A stretch of 13,786 nucleotides of DNA from Eubacterium sp. UBA3720 (GTDB lineage Bacteria > Bacillota > Clostridia > Lachnospirales > Lachnospiraceae). Made by a program: the position numbers and the translations under genes. Under the pieces are notes generated by a model. It was not told the origin of the DNA and did no database searches. It saw only the letters and a program-made list of their open reading frames with translations. The stretch lies in contig DFHP01000175.1 in assembly GCA_002371335.1 (NCBI GenBank), positions 1-13,786 on the forward strand, given 5' to 3'. Numbering within the stretch: position 1 is the first letter of the stretch; each line of letters opens with the position of its first letter. Shown piece after piece: positions 1 to 7,035 of this stretch.

Positions 1-83
1 GTAATTGATAAAGGCCGCAGGACAAACATTTATTTATCTCAGTGCGAGAAGTCCCCCCGTATCTTAAGCGGCGGGTTATGACA
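1..83 (+). mobile_element. Probable right end of an IS200/IS605-type (TnpB) element
   Basis: The segment around 44-78 has a 'GAGAAGTCCCCC' run followed by a hairpin in which CCC-C-CCG (53-59) can pair with CGG-C-GGG (69-75), then TTATGAC. This layout resembles the 3' end of IS200/IS605 elements with tnpB, where the guide (omega) RNA ends in a C-rich/G-rich hairpin. One reading frame is open from base 1 to a TGA at 79-81, so it could also include the tail of a coding region that begins outside the window. Nothing else of a transposase is visible. No convincing parE promoter was found in 82-120. The match is from memory of the family, so this is a tentative call. Confidence 0.33.
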
Positions 84-120
84 AGCAATATATATAACAG
101 TAAGAGGTTTACAGACGTAT

Positions 121-2046
121 ATGGCGAAAAATAGTAATTATGACGCAAAGAGCATACAGGTACTGGAAGGACTTGAGGCTGTCAGAGTAAGACCGGGCAT
201 GTATATCGGAAGCACGGGACGCAAGGGCCTTAATCATCTGATATATGAAATCGTAGATAACTCGGTAGACGAACATCTGGCCGGCTACTGTGATCTGATC
301 GAAGTTATTCTGGAGGCAAACGGATCCTGCACAGTCAGCGATAACGGACGCGGTATTCCCATTGAGATGCATGAAAAAGGCATGCCCGCGGAGAGACTCG
401 TATTTACTACGCTTCATGCAGGCGGAAAATTCAATAATGATTCCTATAAGACCAGCGGAGGACTTCACGGAGTGGGGTCTTCGGTGGTTAATGCGCTTTC
501 AAAATATCTGGATGTCAGAGTCGCCAAGGGAGGGTATATCCATCATGACCGCTATGAACGAGGCGTGCCGGTGATGGAACTTGTAAACGGTCTTCTTCCG
601 AAAGAAAAAAGAACTGCCATGAAGGGCACGAAGATCAACTTTCTGCCCGACGATGAGATATTTGAAAAAATCAGATTTTCGGCAGAAGAGGTAAAGAGCC
701 GTCTCCATGAAACCGCGTATCTGAATCCTGAACTTACGATCATTTTTACAGACAAGAGAGACGGTAAGTGCGAGACGATCGAATATCATGAGCCGGAAGG
801 ACTTGCAGGTTTTGTCAAAGATATCAACAGGAACAAAGAGGTGATGCATGAACCGGTCACGCTTCACGGCGTTTCGGAAGATATAGAAGTTGAGATCGCG
901 TTTCAGTACGTGAAAGAATTTCAGGAAAATGTACTGGGCTTCTGCAACAACATCTATAATGCGGAGGGCGGAACCCACATCACCGGATTTAAGACTCAGT
1001 TCACGACTATAATGAATAATTATGCCCGCGAGCTTGGAATACTGAAAGATAAAGATCCCAATTATACGGGCGTTGATATCAGAAACGGAATGACAGCTAT
1101 CGTCTCTGTGAAACATCCTGATCCGCGTTTCGAGGGACAGACGAAAACAAAACTTGACAATCCTGACGCGGCACGGGCTACGGGAAAGATCACGACAGAA
1201 GAGGCTGTACTTTATTTTGACCGGAATCTTGAGGTGCTTAAATCTATCCTTTCCTGTGCGGAACGTTCTGCGAAGATCCGTAAAAACGCAGAAAAACTGA
1301 AATCAAATCTGCTCACGAAGCAGAAGTATTCATTTGATTCCAACGGTAAGCTTGCGAACTGCGAGAGCAGAAAGCCGGAGAAATGTGAGATATTTATAGT
1401 TGAGGGAGATTCCGCGGGCGGATCGGCAAAGACTGCAAGAGACCGTAATTTTCAGGCGATCCTGCCGATCCGGGGAAAGATCCTCAACGTGGAAAAAGCC
1501 AGTATGGACCGTGTTCTGGCAAATGCGGAGATCAAATCAATGATCAACGCTTTTGGCTGCGGATTCTCGGAAGGCTACGGAAATGATTTTGATATAAAGA
1601 AACTTCGTTATGATAAGATTATCATAATGGCGGATGCGGACGTAGACGGCGCTCATATATCGACTCTGCTCCTGACATTGTTTTACAGGTTTTTACCTGA
1701 ACTGATCTATCAGGGGCATGTATATATTGCAATGCCGCCGTTATATAAAACCGTACCGGTCAGAGGAGAGGGAGAATATCTTTATGATGACAAGGCTCTT
1801 GCCCGGTACAGAAAAGAGCATGCAGGTAAAAAATTCACACTGCAGAGGTTCAAGGGCCTCGGTGAGATGGATCCGGAACAGCTCTGGGAAACAACTCTTA
1901 ACCCTGAAACCAGAAGGCTTAAAAGGGTAGAGATCGAGGACGCCCGTATGGCTACGGAAGTTACCGAGACGCTGATGGGAGTTAATGTACCTCCGCGGAA
2001 GGCGTTTATCTATGAACATGCAACGGATGCGGAACTTGATTTCTGA
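121..2046 (+). CDS. parE: DNA topoisomerase IV subunit B (ParE; GyrB family)
   Basis: ATPase subunit of a type II topoisomerase that separates daughter chromosomes and relaxes DNA together with ParC. The 641-residue protein begins with a GHKL ATPase domain: catalytic Glu43 in YEIVDN, the DNGRGIP motif at 74-80 and the ATP lid GGLHGVG at 113-119. A transducer domain follows. The TOPRIM region has EGDSAGGSA (Glu428, metal-binding) and DADVDG at 505-510, with QRFKGLGEM at 575-583 near the C terminus. The length fits ParE and the short form of GyrB. It is called ParE rather than GyrB because no dnaA/recF neighbours are present, the partner gene is ParC-like, and the 'GLNHLIYEIVDN' wording is familiar from clostridial ParE. 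A weak AGAGG about 12 bases upstream serves the ATG. GyrB is the only serious alternative. Confidence 0.9.
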   Translation: MAKNSNYDAKSIQVLEGLEAVRVRPGMYIGSTGRKGLNHLIYEIVDNSVDEHLAGYCDLIEVILEANGSCTVSDNGRGIPIEMHEKGMPAERLVFTTLHAGGKFNNDSYKTSGGLHGVGSSVVNALSKYLDVRVAKGGYIHHDRYERGVPVMELVNGLLPKEKRTAMKGTKINFLPDDEIFEKIRFSAEEVKSRLHETAYLNPELTIIFTDKRDGKCETIEYHEPEGLAGFVKDINRNKEVMHEPVTLHGVSEDIEVEIAFQYVKEFQENVLGFCNNIYNAEGGTHITGFKTQFTTIMNNYARELGILKDKDPNYTGVDIRNGMTAIVSVKHPDPRFEGQTKTKLDNPDAARATGKITTEEAVLYFDRNLEVLKSILSCAERSAKIRKNAEKLKSNLLTKQKYSFDSNGKLANCESRKPEKCEIFIVEGDSAGGSAKTARDRNFQAILPIRGKILNVEKASMDRVLANAEIKSMINAFGCGFSEGYGNDFDIKKLRYDKIIIMADADVDGAHISTLLLTLFYRFLPELIYQGHVYIAMPPLYKTVPVRGEGEYLYDDKALARYRKEHAGKKFTLQRFKGLGEMDPEQLWETTLNPETRRLKRVEIEDARMATEVTETLMGVNVPPRKAFIYEHATDAELDF

Positions 2047-2071
2047 TACGTCTCGCGAGCGAGACTTCGTA
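2047..2071 (+). promoter_or_regulatory. Hairpin between parE and parC
   Basis: TAC-GTCTCG, loop CGAG, CGAGAC-TTC-GTA forms a 6 bp stem extended by 3 bp across a small bulge, starting at the base after the parE stop codon. There is no T tract, so it is more likely an mRNA processing or stability element within the parE-parC transcript than a terminator. The parC ribosome binding site (GGAG, 2075-2078) follows directly. Confidence 0.4.
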
Positions 2072-2089
2072 AATGGAGAATGTATATAA

Positions 2090-4321
2090 ATGGAAGAACA
2101 GATTATCAGAACCGAATATGCCGAGCTTATGCAGAAATCATATATTGATTATGCAATGAGCGTCATTGTGGCAAGGGCTCTGCCGGATGTCCGGGACGGA
2201 CTGAAACCGGTGCAGAGAAGAACTCTTTATGATATGCAGCAGCTTGGAACTACCCATGATAAACCTTACAGGAAATGTGCCAGGATCGTCGGCGATACTA
2301 TGGGTAAATTTCATCCTCATGGAGACAGCTCGATCTATGACGCGCTGGTTGTTATGGCGCAAGAGTTTAAGAAAAACCTTCCGCTTGTAGACGGGCATGG
2401 AAATTTCGGTTCGATCGAAGGAGACGGAGCTGCCGCAATGCGTTATACCGAAGCACGTCTGGAAAAGATCACACAGGAAGTTTTTCTTCAAGATCTGGAC
2501 AAGGATGTAGTAAGCTTTGTGCCGAATTTCGACGAGACGGAAAAAGAGCCGGAAGTACTGCCTGTGCGCATACCGAATCTTCTGGTGAACGGAGCGGATG
2601 GAATTGCGGTTGGAATGGCTACTAATATACCGTCTCATAATCTGGGCGAGGTGATCGATGCCGTCAAGGCATATATCGATAATAACCGTATAACAGTAAA
2701 GGAGCTGATGAAATATATTAAGGGGCCTGATTTTGCCACGGGCGGACTGGTGGTAAATAAATCAGAACTTCCGGAAATATATGAAAAAGGCGTTGGAAAG
2801 ATCCGGATGCGGGGAAAGACACAGATCGAGAAAGGAAAGAACGGTAAAATTCTTCTGGTGATCACGGAGATCCCGTATACGATGATCGGAGCCAATATAG
2901 GAAAATTTCTCAATGATGTTGCCGCGCTGGTCGAATCGAGGCAGGCACCGGAAATCTCTGATATTTCAAACCAGTCTTCCAAAGAAGGCATCCGTATCGT
3001 TATAGAGCTGAAAAAAGGTTCTGACCCGGAGCGCGTGCGCAATCTTCTTTATAAGAAAACCCGCCTGGAGGACACCTTTGGCGTGAATATGCTTGCTGTT
3101 GCGGGAGGAAGGCCCGAAACACTGAGCCTCAGACAGATCATCGAACACCATGTAGATTTTCAGTTTGAGCTTGCCACGCGGAAATATCAGAATCTTCTGC
3201 AAAAGGAAACAGATAAAAAAGAGGTCCAGGAGGGATTGATCAATGCCGTTGATGTGATCGACCTGATCATAGAGATCCTCAGAGGAAGTAAAAACCAGAA
3301 GATGGCCAAAGACTGTCTCGTTTTCGGAAATACCGAGGGGATCAAATTCCGTCACAGAGGAAGCAAGGCGCAGGCTAAAAAGCTTTGCTTTACAGAGCGT
3401 CAGGCCTCCGCAATACTGGAAATGCGCCTTTCAAAGCTGATCGGTTTGGAAATAGACGCTCTTTACAGGGAAAATGAAGAGACCATCGCCAGGATCAGCC
3501 GTTATGAAGAGATTCTTGATAACTATGATATGATGGCGCAGGTGATCGTGCAGGATCTGGACAGGATCAGGAAAGAGTATGCAAGACCGCGCCGTACAGT
3601 TGTTGAAGATGCGGAGGAGACGGTTATCGAGGAAAAGAAAGAAGAGGATATAGATTGTATTTTCCTGATGGATCGTTTTGGTTACAGCAGGTGTGTGGAT
3701 GAAGCGGTATGGGAAAGAAACAGAGAGGCCGCAGAGGCGGAGAGCCGTTTCATATGCAGGACCAGAACGAGCGGGAGGATCGCTGTATTCACCGATAAGG
3801 GCGTTGTACATATGCTGAAGGTGAAGGATGTTCCTTTTGGAAAATTCCGCGATAAGGGAACTCCGGTGGATAATCTCTGCAACTATTCAAGCGCGGATGA
3901 AGCCATTGTATATGTAGATTCCATTGAAAACATAAAGAAGCAGAAGCTTCTTTTTGTCAGCTCGGACGGAATGGTCAAGGTCGTTTCCGGCGGGGAATTT
4001 GATATATCCAGAAAATCGGCAAAAGCCGCGAAACTCAACGAGGGATGTACACTGCGCATGGTCGGCGAAGTGGATGGAAATGATTATCTGGTACTGCAGA
4101 GTGCCAATGGTTATTTCCTGCGGTTCTCAATCAGTGAGGTGCCGGAGCAAAAGAAAACTGCAGTTGGTGTCAGGGGAATAAATCTTGCGGGAAATGACAG
4201 GCTGGATGAAGCTTATCTTTTGATGAAGGGAAAAGAACTTGCGGTTCCGTACAGGGACGGCGAAGTGGTCGTATCCAGACTGAAACTTAACAAACGGGCA
4301 GGAAAGGGAACAAAGCATTGA
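2090..4321 (+). CDS. parC: DNA topoisomerase IV subunit A (ParC; GyrA family)
   Basis: DNA-cleaving subunit that pairs with ParE. The 743-residue protein has the winged-helix breakage-reunion domain with the catalytic Tyr119 in MRYTEAR. The quinolone-contact region (HPHGDSSIYDA) keeps Ser80 and an acidic Asp84, at the same numbers as in E. coli and S. aureus ParC, so no resistance-type change is visible there. A coiled-coil region (about 440-500) leads to a beta-pinwheel C-terminal domain. That domain is shorter than in GyrA and lacks a standard GyrA box at its start; a related NKRAGKG stretch sits at the very C terminus. This, with the tandem arrangement behind parE, favours ParC. GGAG lies 11 bases before the ATG. 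Co-transcription with parE is likely (43 base gap). Confidence 0.9.
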   Translation: MEEQIIRTEYAELMQKSYIDYAMSVIVARALPDVRDGLKPVQRRTLYDMQQLGTTHDKPYRKCARIVGDTMGKFHPHGDSSIYDALVVMAQEFKKNLPLVDGHGNFGSIEGDGAAAMRYTEARLEKITQEVFLQDLDKDVVSFVPNFDETEKEPEVLPVRIPNLLVNGADGIAVGMATNIPSHNLGEVIDAVKAYIDNNRITVKELMKYIKGPDFATGGLVVNKSELPEIYEKGVGKIRMRGKTQIEKGKNGKILLVITEIPYTMIGANIGKFLNDVAALVESRQAPEISDISNQSSKEGIRIVIELKKGSDPERVRNLLYKKTRLEDTFGVNMLAVAGGRPETLSLRQIIEHHVDFQFELATRKYQNLLQKETDKKEVQEGLINAVDVIDLIIEILRGSKNQKMAKDCLVFGNTEGIKFRHRGSKAQAKKLCFTERQASAILEMRLSKLIGLEIDALYRENEETIARISRYEEILDNYDMMAQVIVQDLDRIRKEYARPRRTVVEDAEETVIEEKKEEDIDCIFLMDRFGYSRCVDEAVWERNREAAEAESRFICRTRTSGRIAVFTDKGVVHMLKVKDVPFGKFRDKGTPVDNLCNYSSADEAIVYVDSIENIKKQKLLFVSSDGMVKVVSGGEFDISRKSAKAAKLNEGCTLRMVGEVDGNDYLVLQSANGYFLRFSISEVPEQKKTAVGVRGINLAGNDRLDEAYLLMKGKELAVPYRDGEVVVSRLKLNKRAGKGTKH

Positions 4322-4338
4322 TTTTGTAAAACTTTTTG

Positions 4339-4366
4339 TTGAAATTCTCTGAAAATCATGTATAAT
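4339..4366 (+). promoter_or_regulatory. Promoter of the tRNA-Thr gene
   Basis: TTGAAA (4339-4344), a 16-base spacer and a perfect TATAAT (4361-4366) lie just ahead of the tRNA. A start near 4373 would leave a 5' leader of about 15 bases for RNase P to remove. It fits a sigma-70/SigA-type promoter. Confidence 0.7.
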
Positions 4367-4387
4367 AGTCGTTGTGTGTGAGCACAA

Positions 4388-4460
4388 GCCGGAATAGCTC
4401 AGTCGGTAGAGCACTTCACTCGTAATGAAGGGGTCGTCAGTTCGAGTCTGATTTCCGGCT
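4388..4460 (+). tRNA. tRNA-Thr, anticodon CGU
   Basis: A 73-base cloverleaf. The acceptor arms GCCGGAA and TTCCGGC pair perfectly, the D arm is GCTC...GAGC, and the anticodon arm CTTCA-CTCGTAA-TGAAG shows anticodon CGT after the invariant T. The T arm carries TTCGAGT. The CCA end is not encoded: a run of six T begins at the discriminator position (4460-4465), so CCA must be added enzymatically. It reads ACG codons. Confidence 0.95.
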
Positions 4461-4493
4461 TTTTTGCTGCGCAAAAATATATTTTTGCGCAGC
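4461..4493 (+). terminator. Perfect 28-base palindrome behind tRNA-Thr, possible terminator
   Basis: Bases 4466-4493 are a perfect self-complementary sequence: GCTGCGCAAAAA on the left arm, TATA at the centre and TTTTTGCGCAGC on the right arm. On the + strand the T run (4460-4465) comes before the stem and no T tract follows it, so it is not a textbook terminator for this direction. On the - strand the same hairpin would be followed by A residues. Its place directly after the tRNA still makes transcription termination or RNA 3'-end processing the most likely role. Confidence 0.4.
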
Positions 4494-4586
4494 TGCATTC
4501 CTTTGTGAGCCTGAAACGAAATAATAGCGGATATTTCCGGAAGGCAGCGAAAAAAATATTGTTTTCTTTATATACAAAGAAAAATC

Positions 4587-4616
4587 TTGATTTTCGTATG
4601 GTTTTCAATATATTAT
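4587..4616 (+). promoter_or_regulatory. Candidate promoter of the citrate synthase operon
   Basis: TTGATT (4587-4592), an 18-base spacer and TATTAT (4611-4616) lie in the AT-rich gap before the citrate synthase gene. The transcript would have a leader of about 75 bases. The match to consensus is moderate and the region is AT-rich, so chance is possible. Apart from this and the palindrome after the tRNA, nothing further was recognised in 4494-4696. Confidence 0.4.
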
Positions 4617-4696
4617 TAATATTTATTAATAAGAGCCGTTCTAAAGACAGTGAATGTTTCGGCTGTATAAAATGAATTTAGAAAGGGTGAAGGATA

Positions 4697-6076
4697 ATGG
4701 AAGCATCCGTTAGAATAAAAAAATTGAATGAACTGGCAGAGAAAAGTCATCGTTCGGGTATGATCGATCAGTCCTTATATCAGGAATATGATGTAAAAAG
4801 AGGCCTTCGTGATTCATCGGGAAAAGGCGTTCTGACCGGCCTCACAGAGATTTCTGACGTTGTAGGAACACGGATCACCAGACATGGACGCCGTGTACCG
4901 GCTGAGGGCGTTCTTTATTATCAGGGATATGATACAAAAGATCTGATCAAAGGTATCAGCGACAGGCGGTTCGGATATGAAGAAATATGTTATCTGCTGC
5001 TTTTCGGAACACTTCCCACGAAGGATGAGCTGGATGATTTTATAGAGATCCTTGCGGAGTACCGTGAACTTCCGGATGAATTTACCCGGGATATCATTAT
5101 GAAGGCGCCCACGAAGAATATGATGAACGCATTGCAGAAATGTGTTCTGACGTTATATTCCTATGATGATGATCCGGAGAATCTCAGCGTGGGAAATCTT
5201 CTGGATCAGTCGTTAAACCTTATTGCGAAAATGCCGTTAATAGCCGTTTACAGTTATCACACCTACAGACACTATCATTTGGGAGAGAATCTGGTCATCA
5301 GAAATCCGAAACCAGAGCTGTCTCTTGCGGAAAATCTTCTTCAGATGCTTCATGAAGACGGAAAGTATACCGCACTGGAAGCGAAGGTAATGGATGTGGC
5401 ATTGATCCTTCACGCCGAGCACGGCGGAGGTAACAACTCTACATTTACCACGCACGTTGTTTCATCCACGAACACCGATACATATTCCGCGATCGCGGCG
5501 TCGCTGGGATCATTGAAGGGTCCCCGTCACGGAGGAGCCAACCTGAAGGTGCAGGAGATGTTCACCGATATAAAAGAAAATGTGAAGGATTGGGATGATG
5601 ACGCCGAGATACGCGATTATCTGAACAAAATCCTTGACAGAGAGACGTTTGACCGCGCGGGATTGATATACGGACTCGGTCATGCAGTCTATACGCTTTC
5701 AGATCCAAGAGCAGTCATACTTAAAGATTTTGCGAAGCAGCTCTCCGTGGAAAAAGGACTCGAAAAAGAATTCAGGCTGTATGAAAATGTAGAGCGCATC
5801 GGAAAAGAATGTATGAAGGAAAAACGACAGCTTCTGAAGCCGATATGTGCCAACGTGGATTTTTACAGCGGATTTGTTTATTCAATGATGGAGTTTCCTT
5901 CGGAACTTTTCACGCCGTTATTTGCGATCGCACGTATCTCCGGATGGCTGGCGCATCGGATCGAGGAGCTGGTAAATCAGGGCAAGATCATACGTCCGGC
6001 TTATAAATATGTCGGACATCACCGGGAATATATGGAACTTGAAGAGAGAGATGAGCAGATAAGAGAGCTGTCATAA
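4697..6076 (+). CDS. gltA: Citrate synthase
   Basis: Condenses acetyl-CoA with oxaloacetate to give citrate, the entry step of the oxidative branch of the TCA cycle. In fermentative clostridia this branch mainly supplies 2-oxoglutarate for glutamate. The three catalytic residues are recognisable: His242 in LHAEHGGG, His329 in GLGHAVY and Asp388 in NVDFYSG. GPRHGGAN (276-282) is the usual substrate-binding stretch. At 459 residues it is longer than short bacterial enzymes such as Bacillus CitZ (about 370), with roughly 50 extra residues before the first conserved block. GAAGG lies just before the ATG. Neighbours do not include other TCA genes; a small unknown protein follows 9 bases after the stop. 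2-methylcitrate synthase is a less likely alternative because no propionate genes are near. Confidence 0.92.
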   Translation: MEASVRIKKLNELAEKSHRSGMIDQSLYQEYDVKRGLRDSSGKGVLTGLTEISDVVGTRITRHGRRVPAEGVLYYQGYDTKDLIKGISDRRFGYEEICYLLLFGTLPTKDELDDFIEILAEYRELPDEFTRDIIMKAPTKNMMNALQKCVLTLYSYDDDPENLSVGNLLDQSLNLIAKMPLIAVYSYHTYRHYHLGENLVIRNPKPELSLAENLLQMLHEDGKYTALEAKVMDVALILHAEHGGGNNSTFTTHVVSSTNTDTYSAIAASLGSLKGPRHGGANLKVQEMFTDIKENVKDWDDDAEIRDYLNKILDRETFDRAGLIYGLGHAVYTLSDPRAVILKDFAKQLSVEKGLEKEFRLYENVERIGKECMKEKRQLLKPICANVDFYSGFVYSMMEFPSELFTPLFAIARISGWLAHRIEELVNQGKIIRPAYKYVGHHREYMELEERDEQIRELS

Positions 6077-6085
6077 GGAGAGTAG

Positions 6086-6343
6086 ATGGAAGAATTATAT
6101 CGTCTGATCGAAGAGAAGATCAGAAACGCGGGATATCCCGACAAGATCGACGGCCGTGAGTTTTACAGAGATGTCAGCGATGAGGCTGACGAAAGGGAAG
6201 ACGGAAAGTATATTTTCATAATCAAAAAAAGCGACACACTGTCATATGAAGGATGTATGGATATCTTTGAGAAAGAATTCGACCTGCACTATGTAGATAT
6301 ACATGACGGCGGGAAAGTATGGCATGTGGATTTTGACGCCTGA
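6086..6343 (+). CDS. Small acidic protein of unknown function, linked to citrate synthase
   Basis: An 85-residue protein that I do not recognise. It is rich in Asp and Glu, has no signal peptide or membrane segment, and shows alternating strand-like and helix-like stretches: an N-terminal helix (about 1-14), a strand YIFIIKK (about 42-48) and a C-terminal WHVDF strand (about 79-83), which suggests a small alpha/beta fold. Its ribosome binding site TAAGGAG overlaps the stop codon of the citrate synthase gene, so the two are almost certainly translated from one mRNA. Base composition resembles the neighbours. A regulatory or partner role for citrate synthase would be a guess based only on position. 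Confidence 0.75.
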   Translation: MEELYRLIEEKIRNAGYPDKIDGREFYRDVSDEADEREDGKYIFIIKKSDTLSYEGCMDIFEKEFDLHYVDIHDGGKVWHVDFDA

Positions 6344-6447
6344 ACATCATTGATACGGAGCTGTCATGGATTCAAGTCTCGCTCGCAAAACGGCTTCGGA
6401 TAATTTCGGAAAGATGTCAGTGTATAAAAGACAAATCTTAAAGGCCC

Positions 6448-6467
6448 GTCAAGAAAAAACACTTGAC
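6448..6467. promoter_or_regulatory. Inverted repeat overlapping the -35 box of the ylxM-ffh promoter
   Basis: GTCAAG (6448-6453) and CTTGAC (6462-6467) form a perfect 6 bp inverted repeat with an 8-base A-rich spacer. The right arm covers most of the -35 hexamer (6463-6468). It could be an operator. The arms are short and one arm is nearly fixed by the -35 consensus, so chance cannot be excluded. Confidence 0.25.
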
Positions 6468-6491
6468 ATGATAGCCGGCATAGCGTAATAT
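6463..6491 (+). promoter_or_regulatory. Strong promoter for ylxM-ffh
   Basis: A consensus TTGACA (6463-6468), exactly 17 bases, then TAATAT (6486-6491). It is the best promoter match in the window. Transcription would start near 6497-6499 and give a leader of about 180 bases before ylxM, which contains a diverged copy of the structured repeat found behind rplS. Confidence 0.75.
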
Positions 6492-6522
6492 AACGGGGTG
6501 GGTAAAACCGCCTCGTTTTTTT
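6492..6522 (+). terminator. Terminator-like hairpin closing the citrate synthase operon, overlapping the next promoter's start
   Basis: AACGGGG and GGT on the left pair with ACC and CCTCGTT on the right (one G-T pair, a small internal irregularity, loop AAA) and are followed by a run of T to 6522. For RNA coming from the citrate synthase genes this is a reasonable intrinsic terminator. RNA started from the promoter at 6463-6491 would begin inside the left arm and so could not form the whole stem. Confidence 0.5.
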
Positions 6523-6648
6523 GTTTGCAGAAAACGCTGTAATTTCCCGTAAAGCAAACATTTCGGGGATATAAGCACTGCACAGAGACAGGCAGCTGAT
6601 CTGTAATGCATATAGTTTACAGAAGATGAGGGTGGAAGTACGGTTGCA
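6522..6648 (+). repeat. Diverged single copy of the structured repeat, in the ylxM-ffh leader
   Basis: A hairpin closed by TGTTTGC (6522-6528) and GCAAACA (6554-6560) takes the place of hairpin 1 of the array at 13371. The following 39 bases (6565-6603, GGGGAT to CTG) align without gaps with the array unit at 30 of 39 positions by eye. The best-kept part is CACAGAG...GGCAGCTGA.CTG (20 of 23). Short pairing is kept around it (TGCA at 6579-6582 with TGCA at 6607-6610; GCAG with CTGT at the tip). A weaker match, AGTACGGTTGC against AAGTCCGGTTCGC, follows. The third hairpin of the array unit is not clearly present. The element would be transcribed as the 5' leader of ylxM. The rest of the 335-base gap before it (6344-6447) shows nothing recognisable. 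Confidence 0.65.
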
Positions 6649-6678
6649 CATGATATTCAATTCAGCCGGGGAGATGAA

Positions 6679-7032
6679 ATGGAAGATTTTGTCAGAAAGA
6701 CCTTATTATTTGATTTTTATGGCGAACTGCTCACAGAGCATCAGAAAAGCATATATCAGGAAATTGTTTTTGATGATTTTTCAATAAGTGAGATCGCCAG
6801 AGAACACGGCATTTCGAGGCAAAGCGTTCATGACATGAGAAAACGATGCGAGAAAATGCTGACAGATTATGAGGAGCGGCTGCATCTGGTGGAGAGATTT
6901 CTGACGATAAAAGACCATGTTACAAAGATCAGGGATCTTTCAGAAATGAAAGACGCCGGCAGCGCCCGAACCCCGGAAGAAACTATGAAGCGGATCGGAG
7001 AAATAGCCGATGTGATTCTGGAGGAATTATAA
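6679..7032 (+). CDS. ylxM: YlxM family helix-turn-helix protein (UPF0122), SRP-associated
   Basis: A 117-residue protein of the YlxM/p13 family, which is encoded next to ffh throughout the Firmicutes and is thought to act with the signal recognition particle; in streptococci it is known to affect SRP GTPase activity. Residues about 18-60 form a sigma-region-4-like helix-turn-helix (LTEHQKSIYQ ... SISEIAREHGISRQSVHDM). The second half is helical and charged. GGGGAG lies 5 bases before the ATG. It is first in the operon and only 3 bases separate it from ffh, whose ribosome binding site lies within its last codons. Length is typical. Confidence 0.92.
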   Translation: MEDFVRKTLLFDFYGELLTEHQKSIYQEIVFDDFSISEIAREHGISRQSVHDMRKRCEKMLTDYEERLHLVERFLTIKDHVTKIRDLSEMKDAGSARTPEETMKRIGEIADVILEEL

Positions 7033-7035
7033 TTT

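Noticed and set aside
6364..6420. A tRNA remnant suggested by GGATTCAAGTCTCGC.
   Set aside because: No matching acceptor, anticodon or D arm can be built around it; the T-arm-like wording alone is not enough.
6575..6610. The bulged hairpin in the ylxM-ffh leader was considered as a mimic of SRP RNA domain IV (GGAAG.CAGC wording in the array version).
   Set aside because: The SRP RNA tip needs a GGAA tetraloop and a symmetric loop with fixed bases on both strands; here the bulge is on one side only and the ffh-leader copy reads GACAGGCAGC, so the resemblance is weakest where it should be strongest.
6625..6645. GAGGGTGGAAGTACGG resembles the T-box antiterminator motif (AGGGTGGNACCGCG).
   Set aside because: The ACCGCG half is missing, no terminator follows it before ylxM, and ylxM-ffh is not a T-box regulated operon. 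The stretch is better explained as the tail of the diverged repeat copy.
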